Of a stretch of 64,000 bases of DNA, positions 37,633 to 47,231 are shown in pieces. Each line of letters starts with the position of its first letter. The first letter of the stretch is position 1. The stretch spans positions 503,827 through 567,826 of the forward strand of contig CAVXXJ010000006.1 in the NCBI GenBank assembly GCA_963765705.1, in the 5' to 3' direction. The DNA comes from Gaiellasilicea sp963765705. Its GTDB lineage: Bacteria; Actinomycetota; Thermoleophilia; Gaiellales; Gaiellaceae. Below the pieces are notes generated by a model, which was given only the letters and a program-made list of their open reading frames with translations, was not told the origin of the DNA and did not search any database. A program made the position numbers and the translations under genes.

Positions 37633-39270
37633 TTACACCCGCCTGCTCCGCCGGTCCTCGCGGATCATCGCCGCGCCCTTCTCCGCAATCATCATCGTGG
37701 GCGCGTTGGTGTTGCCCGACGAGATCGTCGGCATGATCGAGGCGTCGACCACGCGCAGGCGCTCGAGCCCAATGACGCGCAGGCGCTCGTCCACCACCGC
37801 CATGGGATCGCTCTCGCGTCCCATCTTGGCGGTCCCGACCGGGTGAAAGATCGTGGTGCCGATGTCGCCCGCGGCCTTGATCAGGGAGGCGTCGTCATCG
37901 CCAACGGATTGCCCCGGAAGATATTCGACCGGATGGTACTTCGCGAGGGCGGGCTCCTTGACGATCCGGCGGGCGACGCGGATCGAATCGACAGCGACGC
38001 GGCGATCTTCGTCGGTCGAGAGATAGTTCGGCTTGATACAGGCTTGTCGGCGGGGTCCGCCGAGCGCAGCCGCACAAAGCCGCGGCTGGTGGGCTGCAGA
38101 TTGCACACGCTCGCGGTGAAGGCGGGAAACTCGTGCAGCGGATCGCCGAACTTGTCGAGCGACAGCGGCTGCACGTGAAACTGGATATTGGCGCGCTCGC
38201 GCGCGGGGTCGGAGCGCGTGAACAGCCCGAGCTGCGAGGGCGCCATGGTGAGCGGACCGCGGCGGAACAGCGCATAGTCGAACATCATGCGGGCGCGGCC
38301 GACGCGTGAGCGATAGGCGGCATTGAGCGTCTTGACGCCCGCGATCTTGTAGATGAGCCGAAGCTGGAGGTGATCCTGCAGGTTCTCGCCGACGCCCGGC
38401 CGGTCGAGCACCGACGCGATGCCGGACTCCGCAAGTTCGCGGGCGGGACCGACGCCGGACAGCTTGAGGATCTGCACCGAGCCGATCGAGCCGGCAGCGA
38501 GGATCACCTCGCCGCGACAGCGCGCCGATCTGCTTTCGCCGTTCTGCCGCCAGCGCACACCGGCGGCACGCTTGCGGTCGAACACGATGCCTTCCACCAG
38601 GCACTGGGTTTCGAGCCGCAGGTTCGGCCGGCCGAGCGCCGGCTTGAGAAAGCCGCGCGCCGCCGACCAGCGCCGCCCGCGCTTCTGGTTGACGTGGAAG
38701 ACGCACGAGCCTTCGTTGTCGCCGGTGTTGAAATCGGGAATCGGCTTGATGCCGGCCTCGCTGGCGGCGTCGCGGAAAGCGTCGAGGATGTCCCAGCGCA
38801 CGCGCGGCGCCTCGATGCGCCATTCGCCGCCGACCGCGTGGCGCGTCGCTGGCGCCGAGGAAATGATCCTCGTGCTGCCGGAAGAACGGCAGCACGTCGT
38901 TCCAGCCCCAGCCGGAAAGCCCAAGCTGACGCCAGTGATCATAGTCGGCGGCCTGCCCGCGCATATAGATCATGGCGTTGATGGCGGAGGAGCCGCCGAT
39001 CACCTTGCCGCGGGGATAATTGAGGCTGCGGCCGTTGAGCCCTTCCTCCGGCTCGGTCTTGAACATCCAGTCCGAGCGCGGATTGCCAATGGAGAAGAGA
39101 TAGCCGACCGGGATGTGGAACCAGATCCAGTTGTCCATGCCGCCGGCCTCGAGCAGCAGCACGCGCACTCCGGCGTCGGCGGAAAGTCGGTTCGCCAGCA
39201 CGCAGCCGGCCGAGCCCGCGCCGACGATGATGTAGTCGTATTCGCCTTCGATCGGCGTTGCGGCGGCCAT
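37633..39270 (-). CDS. GMC-family FAD oxidoreductase (choline dehydrogenase-like), frameshifted
   Basis: Oxidises an alcohol with FAD. The N-terminal FAD motif is DYIIVGAGSAGCVLANRL, followed by the GMC signature YPRGKVIGGSSAIN and, later, EVILAAGSIGSVQIL. The C-terminus contains FHPVGTAKMG, with the catalytic histidine, and VDASIMPTISSGNTNAPT. Two indels (near 38850 and 38035) cancel, leaving the middle third in another frame. The joined length of about 545 residues is normal. ATG 39270 starts MAAATPIEGEYDY. The substrate is unknown; choline dehydrogenase itself is only one of many family members. Confidence 0.85.
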   Translation of the reverse strand: MAAATPIEGEYDYIIVGAGSAGCVLANRLSADAGVRVLLLEAGGMDNWIWFHIPVGYLFSIGNPRSDWMFKTEPEEGLNGRSLNYPRGKVIGGSSAINAMIYMRGQAADYDHWRQLGLSGWGWNDVLPFFRQHEDHFLGASDAPRGRRRMAHRGAARALGHPRRFPRRRQRGRHQADSRFQHRRQRRLVRLPRQPEARAALVGGARLSQAGARPAEPAARNPVPGGRHRVRPQACRRCALAAERRKQIGALSRRGDPRCRLDRLGADPQAVRRRSRPRTCGVRHRVGARPAGRRREPAGSPPASAHLQDRGRQDAQCRLSLTRRPRPHDVRLCAVPPRSAHHGALAARAVHALRPRARARQYPVSRAAAVARQVRRSAARVSRLHRERVQSAAHQPRLCAAALGGPRRQACIKPNYLSTDEDRRVAVDSIRVARRIVKEPALAKYHPVEYLPGQSVGDDDASLIKAAGDIGTTIFHPVGTAKMGRESDPMAVVDERLRVIGLERLRVVDASIMPTISSGNTNAPTMMIAEKGAAMIREDRRSRRV

Positions 39271-39536
39271 GCGGTTTCCATCCTTGTTCGATCGGCGTCC
39301 GGTGCGGCGCTCTCGGCTTGCCCCTCTCCCCGTACGAGCCACACGGGGAGAGGACGGCGGGCCGGTCCCGCGCAGGCACAGTGATCCAAGCCTGACGCCC
39401 GCCGGTCAAGCCTTGGCAACGGAGTCCCCGCTAACGCGGCAGCGTGGAGGCGACGCGACGTCGGCCCGACGTGAGTTTATGTCGTGGCGGAATCAACCGT
39501 GGAGGCGCATAGTCGCCGGCCAGGAAAGGTCGGCGC

Positions 39537-39737
39537 ATGATATTTACCGTCCACGGTGAACACCCGGACGGCGATCATTCGGAATTCGTTCGGATCACCG
39601 CCGCAGGCGCCGTGTTCAAGGCCGCCGACCTCATGGGCCTTGGCTGGACCGGCGTTCACATCTGCGATCAGAACAAGCAGATATTTTGGCCTGACGCCTT
39701 CGATCAGCTCTTCGGCCTGCGGCAACCGGACGCCTAG
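39537..39737 (+). CDS. Small hypothetical protein
   Basis: A 66-residue soluble protein beginning MIFTVHGEHPDGDHSEF with AGAVFKAADLMGLGWTGVH in the middle. It has a balanced composition and the codon usage of the neighbouring alphaproteobacterial genes, which argues that it is real. I recognise no family. Confidence 0.5.
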   Translation: MIFTVHGEHPDGDHSEFVRITAAGAVFKAADLMGLGWTGVHICDQNKQIFWPDAFDQLFGLRQPDA

Positions 39738-39825
39738 CGGCCCACGCGCTGTCGGCGCGCGGGCCATCGGCGGTCGAGACATGGGCGCAAACTATGTCGC
39801 GCCGGACAACGTCAGGCGCGCCCGT

Positions 39826-40377
39826 TCACCGCGCCGGTGCAGGCGCAGGTGCCGCTGCAGGCGGAGGTGCGGCTGTGGCCGCTGGTGCTGGTGCTGGTGC
39901 TGGTGCAGGTGCCGCTGCGGCCGCAGGCGCGGGCATCGAGGACGAGTGATGGTCCACGATCTTCCAGTCGTTGCCGTCCTTCACATAGGTGAAGCTGTAG
40001 CGGGCGGGGATCGACTTGGTCTCCCCGTCCTTGGTGAACGAGAATGTGTAGTAGCCGGTGTTGACCGCTGTGTCGCCGTAAACCCGGATCAACTGATCTC
40101 CGAATTTGACGGTGGCCTTTGGCAACGCCTGGAAGGCGGCGACGAAATAGGCCTTCACCGCGCCCGGGTCCGACCGCACCGTCGGCGAAAGCGTGCCCCA
40201 GAGCACGCCGTCCTTGGCATAAAGCGCCGTCATGGTTTCGGGGTTGTTATCGGCGAAGACCGTCCCCCATTTTTGGCCCGCCGCCGCGACGTCCTCCTGC
40301 GGGCCCGCCGCGGCAGTTTGTGCCGCGAGGCCTGCACTCACCACGAGCAGAATGCTGATCCATGGACTTGATCGCAT
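39826..40377 (-). CDS. Secreted SnoaL/DUF4440-like protein with Pro-Ala tail
   Basis: A 183-residue protein. A signal peptide (SPWISILLVVSAGLAAQTAAA) is followed by an NTF2-like fold: EDVAAAGQKWGTVFADNN, ALYAKDGVLWGT, VYGDTAVNTGYYTFSF and DWKIVDHHSS. The last 35 residues are an Ala/Pro repeat, probably a flexible periplasmic or wall-spanning tail. Such domains may bind small molecules or act as isomerases; no catalytic role can be assigned. ATG 40377 was chosen because it begins the signal peptide. Confidence 0.75.
   Translation of the reverse strand: MRSSPWISILLVVSAGLAAQTAAAGPQEDVAAAGQKWGTVFADNNPETMTALYAKDGVLWGTLSPTVRSDPGAVKAYFVAAFQALPKATVKFGDQLIRVYGDTAVNTGYYTFSFTKDGETKSIPARYSFTYVKDGNDWKIVDHHSSSMPAPAAAAAPAPAPAPAPAATAAPPPAAAPAPAPAR
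39831..39941. repeat. Low-complexity GC-rich tandem repeat encoding Ala-Pro
   Basis: Imperfect tandem units of GGTGC/TGGTGC and relatives on the plus strand, which read as alternating Ala and Pro codons at the end of the SnoaL-like gene on the minus strand. Repeat number is likely to vary between strains. Confidence 0.7.
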
Positions 40378-40837
40378 GACTTCCTCCCTGGTCTTTGTTG
40401 TTCTGTGAAAGGTCAAGCAGGACCGAGGGTACCAGCCCGCGCCCGCTTGTTCCAGTTGCGGTTGCAGTGCGTGCCTGCGGCACGTCGCTCACGGCGCGCT
40501 GGCATTCCCGGGCCGCAAGACCTGCGCTCACGGGGCCTAGAAGTCTTGGCCTAGTGCGCCGCCCAACTGTTGCTCACGCCATCCACCGCGCGGCCTTTTC
40601 GCCGCATTGGCACGAACCCCCGCGCCAGGCCGAAGCTCCCAACCGGCCTTAGTTCATGCGTCGGGTCACCCGCATCCGTCGGAGACCTGCGGGTCGAATG
40701 CTCTCGCCTGCTTTCCCAGCGTGCTGAGTCGCGTGGGCTTTCCGGTTCCGTTGAAAGAGTTCAATCGGTGTCTAGGCCATCGGGCTGAATTGCTCTCATC
40801 ACCGTGGATCGACAACTTGCGGGTTGAAGGAGTTCAC
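40378..40837. other. Intergenic stretch with no recognised gene
   Basis: About 460 bases between the SnoaL-like gene and a small secreted-protein gene. Frames here are short and unlike known proteins. I see no RNA gene or clear promoter. A ribosome site GAAGGAG at 40826 belongs to the next gene. Confidence 0.5.
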
Positions 40838-41128
40838 ATGCAAATTCTCAAAAGCCTTGCAATCGCCGCCGTCATGGTCGTCTCCACCGCCTTCATCCCT
40901 CAAATCGCCTTCGCCCAGCGCGGGTGTGGTCAAGATTGTGTTAGAACAAACGCGCGTGCGGACCGAGCCGAAGCAGGATCGTTGCCGCGCGTGCGGGGCG
41001 ACAGTCCTCCACCGGGAACGGCCTGCACGCTGAAAGAAGGGAACATGTCCGTCAAATCACACCAGGGAGCGTCCGGGCGCGTGATCGTGATCGCGCGTGC
41101 ATGCGACACCTCGAGAAATCCTACCTAA
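40838..41128 (+). CDS. Small secreted protein, possibly truncated
   Basis: ATG 40838 with GAAGGAG upstream starts a textbook signal peptide (MQILKSLAIAAVMVVSTAF, cleavage after AFA). The following 70 residues are polar with several cysteines and match nothing I know. A +1 shift soon after the signal peptide gives an alternative frame (VVKIVLEQTRVRTEP) that looks equally protein-like, so an indel is possible. Confidence 0.45.
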   Translation: MQILKSLAIAAVMVVSTAFIPQIAFAQRGCGQDCVRTNARADRAEAGSLPRVRGDSPPPGTACTLKEGNMSVKSHQGASGRVIVIARACDTSRNPT

Positions 41129-41182
41129 GACGAAATCGCCTCGGACCAATAACGATTTCGTTTCACGCATCTAGGCGGTCGC

Positions 41183-41217
41183 ATGATCCCGAAAAGTCTG
41201 CTGCTTCTCGGGATCAT
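41183..41217. repeat. Palindromic intergenic repeat
   Basis: ATGATCCCGAAAAG and CTTCTCGGGATCAT form a 14-base inverted repeat with one mismatch around a seven-base loop. The GCATGATCCCGAAAAG unit is a dispersed repeat familiar from Bradyrhizobium-like genomes. A second small inverted repeat, CGTATC-ATG-GATACG, follows at about 41228-41242. Confidence 0.65.
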
Positions 41218-41300
41218 ACGCTTGGCCGTATCATGGATACGATCCACCTGATGCGCAAACGGTTGACGGGCAGCGCCGCAGCGCTGGTGGTCACCGCGTT

Positions 41301-41658
41301 TCAGCCTTGACTCCTCAGCCGTGCAGGATTGCCGAACACGGTGGCGCCGGCCGGCACATCGCGCGTCACCACGCTGCCCGCACCGACGAGCGCGTCGTCG
41401 CCGATGGTGACGCCCGGCAGAATGATCGCTCCACCGCCGATCCAGGCATTGCGACCGACGCGCACCGGCCGCCCGAATTCCAGCCCCCCGCGACGCTGTA
41501 TCGGATCGCGCGGATGATCGGCGGCGTAGATTTGCACCGCCGGACCGATCTGGGCTCCGTCCGCGATCACGACCTCGACGACATCGAGGATGACGCAGCT
41601 GAAGTTGAGAAAGACGTTTGATCCCAGACGAATATTGAAGCCGTAGTCGCAGTGGAAC
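41301..41658 (-). CDS. Hexapeptide (LbH) acetyltransferase, maltose O-acetyltransferase type, N-terminus missing
   Basis: About 118 residues of a left-handed beta-helix acetyltransferase. Read from the minus strand, the frame opens FHCDYGFNIRLGSNVFLNF, then AQIGPAVQIYAADHP and the hexapeptide turns RVGRNAWIGGGAIILPGVTIG and ALVGAGSVVTRDVPAGATV, ending GNPARLRSQG. Full-length relatives have about 60 more residues at the N-terminus. Those are lost at about 41,658, where a divergent gene that itself lacks its N-terminus begins, marking a join or deletion. Confidence 0.75.
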
Positions 41659-42510
41659 GGGGGGCGCTACGCGCCCGCCATGATCGCCTCAGGCGTCTTC
41701 GCCGGCGTCTACACGCAGGACTACGCCTACGAGCTGAAGGACGCTGAGGGTAAGGCGTTCGGCGAGGAGCTGAAACGCATCGGCTATGTCGGCGGAGAGC
41801 CGGTGGGCAAACGACCGCTGAAAGCCTTCTTCGAGTTTCACATCGAGCAGGGGCCGATCCTCGAGGCTGAAAACATCGACATCGGCGTGGTCACGCACGG
41901 GCAGGGGCAGCGCTGGTATGACGTGAAGCTGACCGGCTTCGAGAGCCATGCCGGCTCGACCCCGATGCCGCGCCGTCGCGATGCGTTGCTCGGCGCAGCG
42001 AAGCTGGTGCAGGCGGTGAACGAGATCGCGCTAAAACACGCGCCGCACGCGGTCGGTACTGTCGGCGTGCTGAAGCCTTATCCCGGTTCGCGCAACGTCA
42101 TTCCCGGCTCGGTCGAGATGACGATCGATTTCCGCCACCCGAACGACGCGACGCTGTCGGAGATGAAGGCGGCGTTCACCGCGGCGGTGGAAAAAATCTG
42201 CGCGGACGGAAAGCTCACCTCCGAGGTGAAGGAGGTTTTCTATTATGCGCCGGTGGAGTTCGACAAAGAATGCGTCGCCGCCGTCCGCCGTGCCGCCGAG
42301 CGGCTCGGCTACTCGCATCGCGACATCGTTTCGGGCGCCGGCCACGACGCCTGCTACATCGCGCGCGTCGCGCCGACCTCGATGATTTTTTGCCCCTGCG
42401 TCGACGGCATCAGCCATAACGAGGACGAAAAGATTTTTCCGGAATGGGCGGCGGCAGGGGCGGACGTGCTGTTCCACGCCGTGGTGGAGACGGCGGAGAT
42501 CGTGAGCTGA
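41659..42510 (+). CDS. M20-family amidohydrolase (N-carbamoyl amino acid / allantoate hydrolase type), N-terminus missing
   Basis: Zinc-dependent amidase that would release CO2 and NH3 from an N-carbamoyl acid, the third step of hydantoin or pyrimidine breakdown. Visible motifs are FFEFHIEQGPILE (metal-ligand region), GFESHAGSTPMPRRRDA, GSRNVIPGSVEMTIDFR and GAGHDACYIA with DGISHNEDE near the end. The sequence enters mid-protein at RYAPAMIASGVFAG, so about 115 residues with the first metal ligands are missing. The partner hydantoinase lies 1.5 kb downstream on the same strand, consistent with one catabolic cluster. Confidence 0.82.
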   Translation, partial: GGRYAPAMIASGVFAGVYTQDYAYELKDAEGKAFGEELKRIGYVGGEPVGKRPLKAFFEFHIEQGPILEAENIDIGVVTHGQGQRWYDVKLTGFESHAGSTPMPRRRDALLGAAKLVQAVNEIALKHAPHAVGTVGVLKPYPGSRNVIPGSVEMTIDFRHPNDATLSEMKAAFTAAVEKICADGKLTSEVKEVFYYAPVEFDKECVAAVRRAAERLGYSHRDIVSGAGHDACYIARVAPTSMIFCPCVDGISHNEDEKIFPEWAAAGADVLFHAVVETAEIVS

Positions 42511-42517
42511 GGCACAT

Positions 42518-42999
42518 GCTGGGCTTTTTCAAGAGCGATCCCTTCGAGGACGCCGGTACTCGGGCAGCTTGAGAGGAAGAAGGGATACTGGCGCGGGCGC
42601 ATCACTCTTTCGAGCGCCGGCAGCATTGAATTGGCGGTGTCCGGCGGGCGCTCTGCTCCCGACCCCGATTGTCTTGCGGCGGCGCGCGAAATCGCTCCGA
42701 TCTATGAGCGGCTCCGCCCGCAGATCGCCGCCGAACTCGCGCAGCATCGGGGCAATGGATTGGACGAATCCGATCCGGAAGCCAGCCAGCCGTCGGACGC
42801 TTCGCAGATCTGGGACAAGGTCCGCATCCGCGGCGTGCTCGCTGACCGGTGGGGAGGTATGCCTCAAGGTGGCTCCGCGAAAGTTCCGGTCATTGTCGTC
42901 GAGTATCAGACCGAATGGGACGAGGAGCACACGCCCGCCGCTGTGATCGAGGGCACGGCCTTGGTCGAGCTCAATGGAAGCGTACTATCCGTGTTCTGA
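42518..42999 (+). CDS. Hypothetical protein, frameshifted
   Basis: ATG 42518 begins MLGFFKSDPFED; an indel near 42555 leads into GQLERKKGYWRGRITL and then a 130-residue alpha/beta protein ending VIEGTALVELNGSVLSVF. The family is unknown to me. It starts 7 bases after the amidohydrolase gene. Confidence 0.6.
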
Positions 43000-43107
43000 T
43001 CCGAGTGTCGCTTGAGTCCTCGGCTGTTGCGGGCTCGCTTCTGCGTGGTAGATGCGAGAACCGTTCCACGAAGTGGTAGAGGCGAAACGGAGGAGATCGT
43101 GGCGTAG

Positions 43108-43456
43108 ATGTCGAACGACCGCGAAATCCTTGAAAGAACCTACGCGGCCTTCAACGCTCGCGACATGGAGGCGGTATTAGCTCTCATGCACCCGGATGTC
43201 GACTGGCCGAACGGCTGGGAGGGTGGGCGTGTGAATGGACGCGAGGGTGTCCGCGACTACTGGACGCGGCAATGGGCGGCCATCGATCCGCATGTCGAGC
43301 CGGTCGGTTTCCAAGGTGACGTCGATAACCGCACGATCGTTGACAGTTCACCAGGTCGTGCGCGACCGGGCAGGCAAGTTGCTCGCAGACGAGACGGTCC
43401 GGCATGTCTATGTGATCCGCGACGGGCTGATCAGGTCGATGGACATCGAGAAATGA
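43108..43456 (+). CDS. SnoaL-like (NTF2 fold) protein, frameshifted
   Basis: About 115 residues. The N-terminus EILERTYAAFNARDMEAVLA followed by MHPDVDWPNGWEGG and GREGVRDYWTRQW is the standard SnoaL-like opening. After an indel near 43345 the end reads VHQVVRDRAGKLLADETV and HVYVIRDGLI. It is coupled to the next gene by a TGA/ATG overlap. Possible roles are ligand binding or small-molecule isomerisation. Confidence 0.72.
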
Positions 43457-43974
43457 GGATCAGCGGCATGACGCTCGCTGCCGCAGCCATTCTGCTCGGG
43501 TTGGGATCAAGCCCTGCCAACGCCGACCCGCTTGCCTCGCTCGTATCTCAAACCGACACCGGCGCACCCAGCATCATCTTCTACTATCCCCTCTGCGACG
43601 TGGAAGCGGCAGGCGATTGCGCGGTCGTCGAATTCATATGCGGCGATTACGCCCAGCTCACGATGTGGCTGAACGATTTCGACGATTCCACGCTCGGAAA
43701 CTGGCTGATCTCGAACAGGGCTCGTTCTGTTGCTTCGGCAGCTTCCGGCTCGATCGACTTTCACCCGTACGAGATCGACTTCAGCGAATTGAACGCAAGC
43801 TGGAACCTGAAATTCTACGCGGTTCAGGATCCGAAGCCCTGGCTCCAGAAACTCAAAGACAATCCGAAGGTCACAATCGCAACGGGAAAGGGCGAGATCG
43901 TGGTGCCGCAGAGCCCGGAGGGGGTCGCCAATCTTCAAACGTTCGTTGCGTCCTGCGGGGCATATGAGCAATGA
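43453..43974 (+). CDS. Hypothetical secreted protein
   Basis: A 173-residue protein with a signal peptide (MTLAAAAILLGLGSSPANA). The mature part has two cysteine pairs (LCDVEAAGDC and later EFICGDY), which probably form disulfides. The rest is mixed alpha/beta and I recognise no family. ATG 43453 overlaps the SnoaL stop; ATG 43468 is an alternative start nearer the signal peptide. Confidence 0.6.
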   Translation: MRISGMTLAAAAILLGLGSSPANADPLASLVSQTDTGAPSIIFYYPLCDVEAAGDCAVVEFICGDYAQLTMWLNDFDDSTLGNWLISNRARSVASAASGSIDFHPYEIDFSELNASWNLKFYAVQDPKPWLQKLKDNPKVTIATGKGEIVVPQSPEGVANLQTFVASCGAYEQ

Positions 43975-44033
43975 TCCGACTGCCATAATTGCTGGCATCG
44001 CTGTCCGGTTTGTTTGAACTGCGGGGAGTAAAA

Positions 44034-45495
44034 ATGTCCAAACTGATCAAGGGCGGCACGGTCGTCACCGCCGACGTCACCTACAAGGCCGACGTCTTCG
44101 TCCAGCACGGAAAAATCGTCGCGATCGGCGAAAAGCTCGAAGTCGCGCCGGATCACGTCCTCGACGCTTCCGGCTGCTACGTGATGCCGGGCGGCATCGA
44201 TCCGCACACGCATCTCGAAATGCCGTTCATGGGCACGACGGCGGCGGAGGATTTTTCGTCCGGCACGCGCGCGGCGCTCTCCGGCGGCACCACGATGGTG
44301 GTCGATTTCGTGCTGCCGGGCGCCAACCAGTCGCCGGTCGAAGCGCTGCAGGACTGGTTCCAGAAAGCCGGCAAGGCGAACAGCGACTACTCCTTCCATC
44401 TCGCCGTCACCTGGTGGGGCGAAAAGATGTGGAAGGAGATGCCCGAGGTCGTGAAGCGCGGCGTCAACACCTTCAAATATTTCATGGCCTACAAGGGCGC
44501 GCTGATGGTGAACGACGACGAGCTGTATCAGTCGTTCCTGCGCTGCGGCGAGATCGGCGCGATCCCGCTGGTGCATGCCGAGAACGGCGACGTCATCGCG
44601 CGGCTGCAGCAGAAATACATGGAGGCCGGCACGACCGGGCCGGAGGGCCACGCCTATTCGCGTCCGCCGGAGGTGGAGGGCGAGGCGGCGAACCGCGCCA
44701 TCATGATCGCCGACCAGGCCGGCGTGCCGCTCTATATCGTGCACGTCTCCTCCGAGGATGCGCACGAAGCGATCCGCCGCGCGCGCTCGCTCGGCAAACG
44801 CGTGTGGGGCGAGCCGCTCGTCCAGCACCTGACGCTCGACGAGAGCGAGTATTTCAACCCGAACTGGGATCACGCCGCGCAGCGCGTGATGTCGCCGCCG
44901 TTCCGCGACAAGAAGCACCAGGATTCGCTGTGGGCGGGGCTCGCCTCCGGCTCGCTGCAGGTGGTGGCGACCGACCATTGCGCCTTCACCACCGAGCAGA
45001 AGCGCATGGGCGTCGGCAATTTCACAAAAATCCCGAACGGCACGGGCGGGCTTGAGGACCGGATGCCGGTGCTGTGGACGAAGGGGGTCAAGACCGGGCG
45101 GCTGACGATGAACGAGTTCGTCGCCGTCACCTCGTCCAACATCGCGAAAATCCTGAACATCTATCCGCGCAAGGGCGCGATCGCGATCGGCAGCGACGCC
45201 GACATCGTCGTCTTGGATCCGGAGAAGAAGAAGACGATCACCGCCAAGAAGCAGCTCTCGGTGATCGACTACAACGTCTTCGAGGGGATCGAGGTGACCG
45301 GCCTGCCGCGCTACACGCTGTCGCGCGGCGACGTCGTGTTCGAGGACGGCAAGGTGAAGTCGGAGGATGGCCGCGGGCAGTTCGTCGAGCGTCCGCCGTA
45401 TCCAGGCGGTGCACCAGTCGCTGTCGTCGTGGAAGGCGCTGACGACCCCGCAGCCGGTGCATCGCGACCCGAAGAACATGCCGGCGGGGGTTTAG
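44034..45495 (+). CDS. Dihydropyrimidinase / hydantoinase, C-terminal frameshift
   Basis: Opens the ring of dihydropyrimidines or 5-substituted hydantoins to N-carbamoyl acids. The binuclear metal site is seen in GGIDPHTHLEMP, the carbamylated lysine lies in TFKYFMAYKGAL (about residue 150), and the further ligands lie in VHAENG, VHVSSEDAHEA and VVATDHCAF. GGGGAG precedes ATG 44034. An indel near 45405 displaces the last 30 residues, which otherwise read VHQSLSSWKALTTPQPVHRD and end at 45495. About 486 residues, a normal length. Together with the M20 amidohydrolase and the downstream ABC importer it forms a uracil/hydantoin-type degradation cluster. Confidence 0.9.
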
Positions 45496-45503
45496 GATCA
45501 GAG

Positions 45504-45650
45504 TTCCCCTCCCCCTTGCGGGAGAGGTGGCTGCGGAGCGGCCGGCTGAGGGGCTGCGGCGCCTGGTAGGTCAGCTCGCAGCGGAAGCGCCAGCAGCCCC
45601 TCACCGGGGTCGAGCCTCGTCGACCACCCTCTCCCCCAAGGGGAGGGGAG
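45504..45650. repeat. Long inverted intergenic repeat, unit 1
   Basis: Arms 45504-45530 and 45624-45650 pair over about 24 of 27 bases, with a GC-rich loop containing a further pairing (AGGGGCTG with CAGCCCCT). It sits between the hydantoinase and the cupin gene, which converge, so it could act as a bidirectional terminator. A related element is at 47039-47162. Confidence 0.6.
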
Positions 45651-45655
45651 AGCTG

Positions 45656-46091
45656 CTATCGCTTACGCGGCGCTCTTCGAAAATTCACGAGCTTCTCCAG
45701 CTCCGGCAACAGCACCACGCTCTCCTGCTCGTTCGGGTCGGTGCGGGCGATCACCGCCGTCGCCGGCTTGTCGCAGAGGTTGGCGGGCAGATGCGGCACG
45801 CCGGCGGGGATGTAGAACATCTCGCCCGCCTTCACGACCACGTGATTCTCCAGCCGCTCGCCGTACCAGGCATGCGTCTCGCCGGAGATCGCGTAGATCG
45901 CCGTCTCGTGGTTTTCGTGCTTGTGCGCCTTGGCGCGGCCGCCGGGCGGGATCGTGAGCAGGTGCATGCAGATGCCGCGCGAGCCGACAGTCTCCGCGGC
46001 GATCCCCTCGAAATACGAAAAGCCCTGCTTTCCGTCATAGGTGCCGCTCGGCCGGATCAGCTGGCAGGTCTGCGCCGGTGGATTTCTGCAT
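45656..46091 (-). CDS. Cupin-domain protein, frameshifted
   Basis: About 143 residues. From ATG 46091 (CCGGAGG upstream) the first ten codons read MQKSTGA; an indel near 46065 then leads into QLIRPSGTYDGKQGFSYFEG. The cupin barrel has its metal motif in GGRAKAHKHENHETAIY and VKAGEMFYIPAGVPHLP, with the His/Glu ligands intact. Roles in this family range from dioxygenase to isomerase to sensor. It is divergent from the ABC ATPase gene. Confidence 0.78.
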
Positions 46092-46225
46092 GGGATGACC
46101 TCCGGTAGGGTGGTGAGCTAGAACCTGTTACGTGATGTAGTGCGGGAGAGTTTCCGTTCCATGTCTTGGGGCGCGTGGGGCATTTCTTGATACAAACCGC
46201 ATGTTTCCGAACGGGCAAGGCGCTG

Positions 46226-47010
46226 ATGAGCGACCGCTCGCGTCATCGACGTCCGCGACCTCTCGCTGACATTCCAGACCGCCGACGGGCCGGTCGCGGC
46301 GCTCTCCGACATCAATCTCACGGTTCAGCGCGGCGAATTCGTCTCGCTGATCGGGCCGTCCGGCTGCGGCAAGACCACGCTGCTTCGCGTGATCGCCGAC
46401 CTCGAGCAGCCGACCGGCGGAAGCATTCTGGTCAACGGCCTGACGCCCGACGAGGCGCGCCGGACGCGCGCCTACGGCTATGTCTTTCAGGCGCCGGCGC
46501 TCTATCCGTGGCGCACGATCGCCAGGAACGTCGCGCTGCCGCTCGAAGTGATGGGCATGCCGGCGCAGGAGCGCGCAGCGCGTCGAGAAGAACCTCGCGC
46601 TGGTCAATCTCACCGGCTTCGAGCGCAGATTTCCCTGGCAGCTTTCCGGCGGCATGCAGCAGCGCGCCTCGATCGCCCGCGCGCTCTCGTTCGATCCGGC
46701 GCTGCTTCTGATGGACGAGCCGTTCGGCGCGCTCGACGAGATCGTGCGCGATCATCTGAACGAGCAGCTGCTGGAGCTTTGGGCGAAGACGCAGAAGACG
46801 GTGATCTTCGTCACGCATTCGATTCCCGAAGCGGTGTTTCTGTCGACCCGCATCGTGGTGATGTCGCCGCGGCCGGGACGGATCATCGACGTGATCGAAA
46901 GCGACCTGCCGAAGGAGCGCACGCTCGACATCCGCGAGACGCCGGAGTTTTTGAAGATCGCCCACCGCGTGCGCCAGGGGCTGCGGGCAGGGCACAGTTA
47001 TGAGGATTGA
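46226..47010 (+). CDS. ABC transporter ATPase, NitT/TauT type, frameshifted
   Basis: Powers uptake by the two permeases that follow. Walker A is IGPSGCGKTTLL, the Q-loop is VFQAPALYPWRT, the signature LSGGMQQR and Walker B LLLMDEPFGALDE are in another frame, and the H-loop is VTHSIPEAV. Indels near 46240 and 46580 break the frame. The joined product of about 260 residues is normal for the nitrate/sulfonate/pyrimidine-precursor family. It is the first gene of an ATPase-permease-permease-binding protein order. Confidence 0.82.
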
Positions 47011-47038
47011 GGTGGCGCTCAGCGGCGGATAAATCCTC

Positions 47039-47162
47039 ATCCCAGAGGGAGCAGGGTGGCTGCGGACGCCAGCCGAGTGAGGGGATGCGCGTCAAGCTCG
47101 CATACTCGCCGCCTCGCATCCCCTCATCCGTCGCCTTCGGCGACACCTTCTCCCTCTGGGAG
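47039..47162. repeat. Long inverted intergenic repeat, unit 2
   Basis: Outer arms CCCAGAGGGAG (47041-47051) and CTCCCTCTGGG (47150-47160), inner arms GAGGGGATGCG and CGCATCCCCTC. Same general build as 45504-45650. It lies between the ATPase and the first permease of one transport operon, where such a structure could attenuate or protect the mRNA. Confidence 0.6.
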
Positions 47163-47231
47163 ACGGGACGTGAGCGCTGCGGCCAGCCGCGACCCGCGCC
47201 TCGCTGCATCGCCTGCTGGCATCGTCGGCTC

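Noticed and set aside
39831..39941. Possible CRISPR or satellite array
   Set aside because: The repeats are contiguous Ala-Pro codons in a gene end, without spacers.
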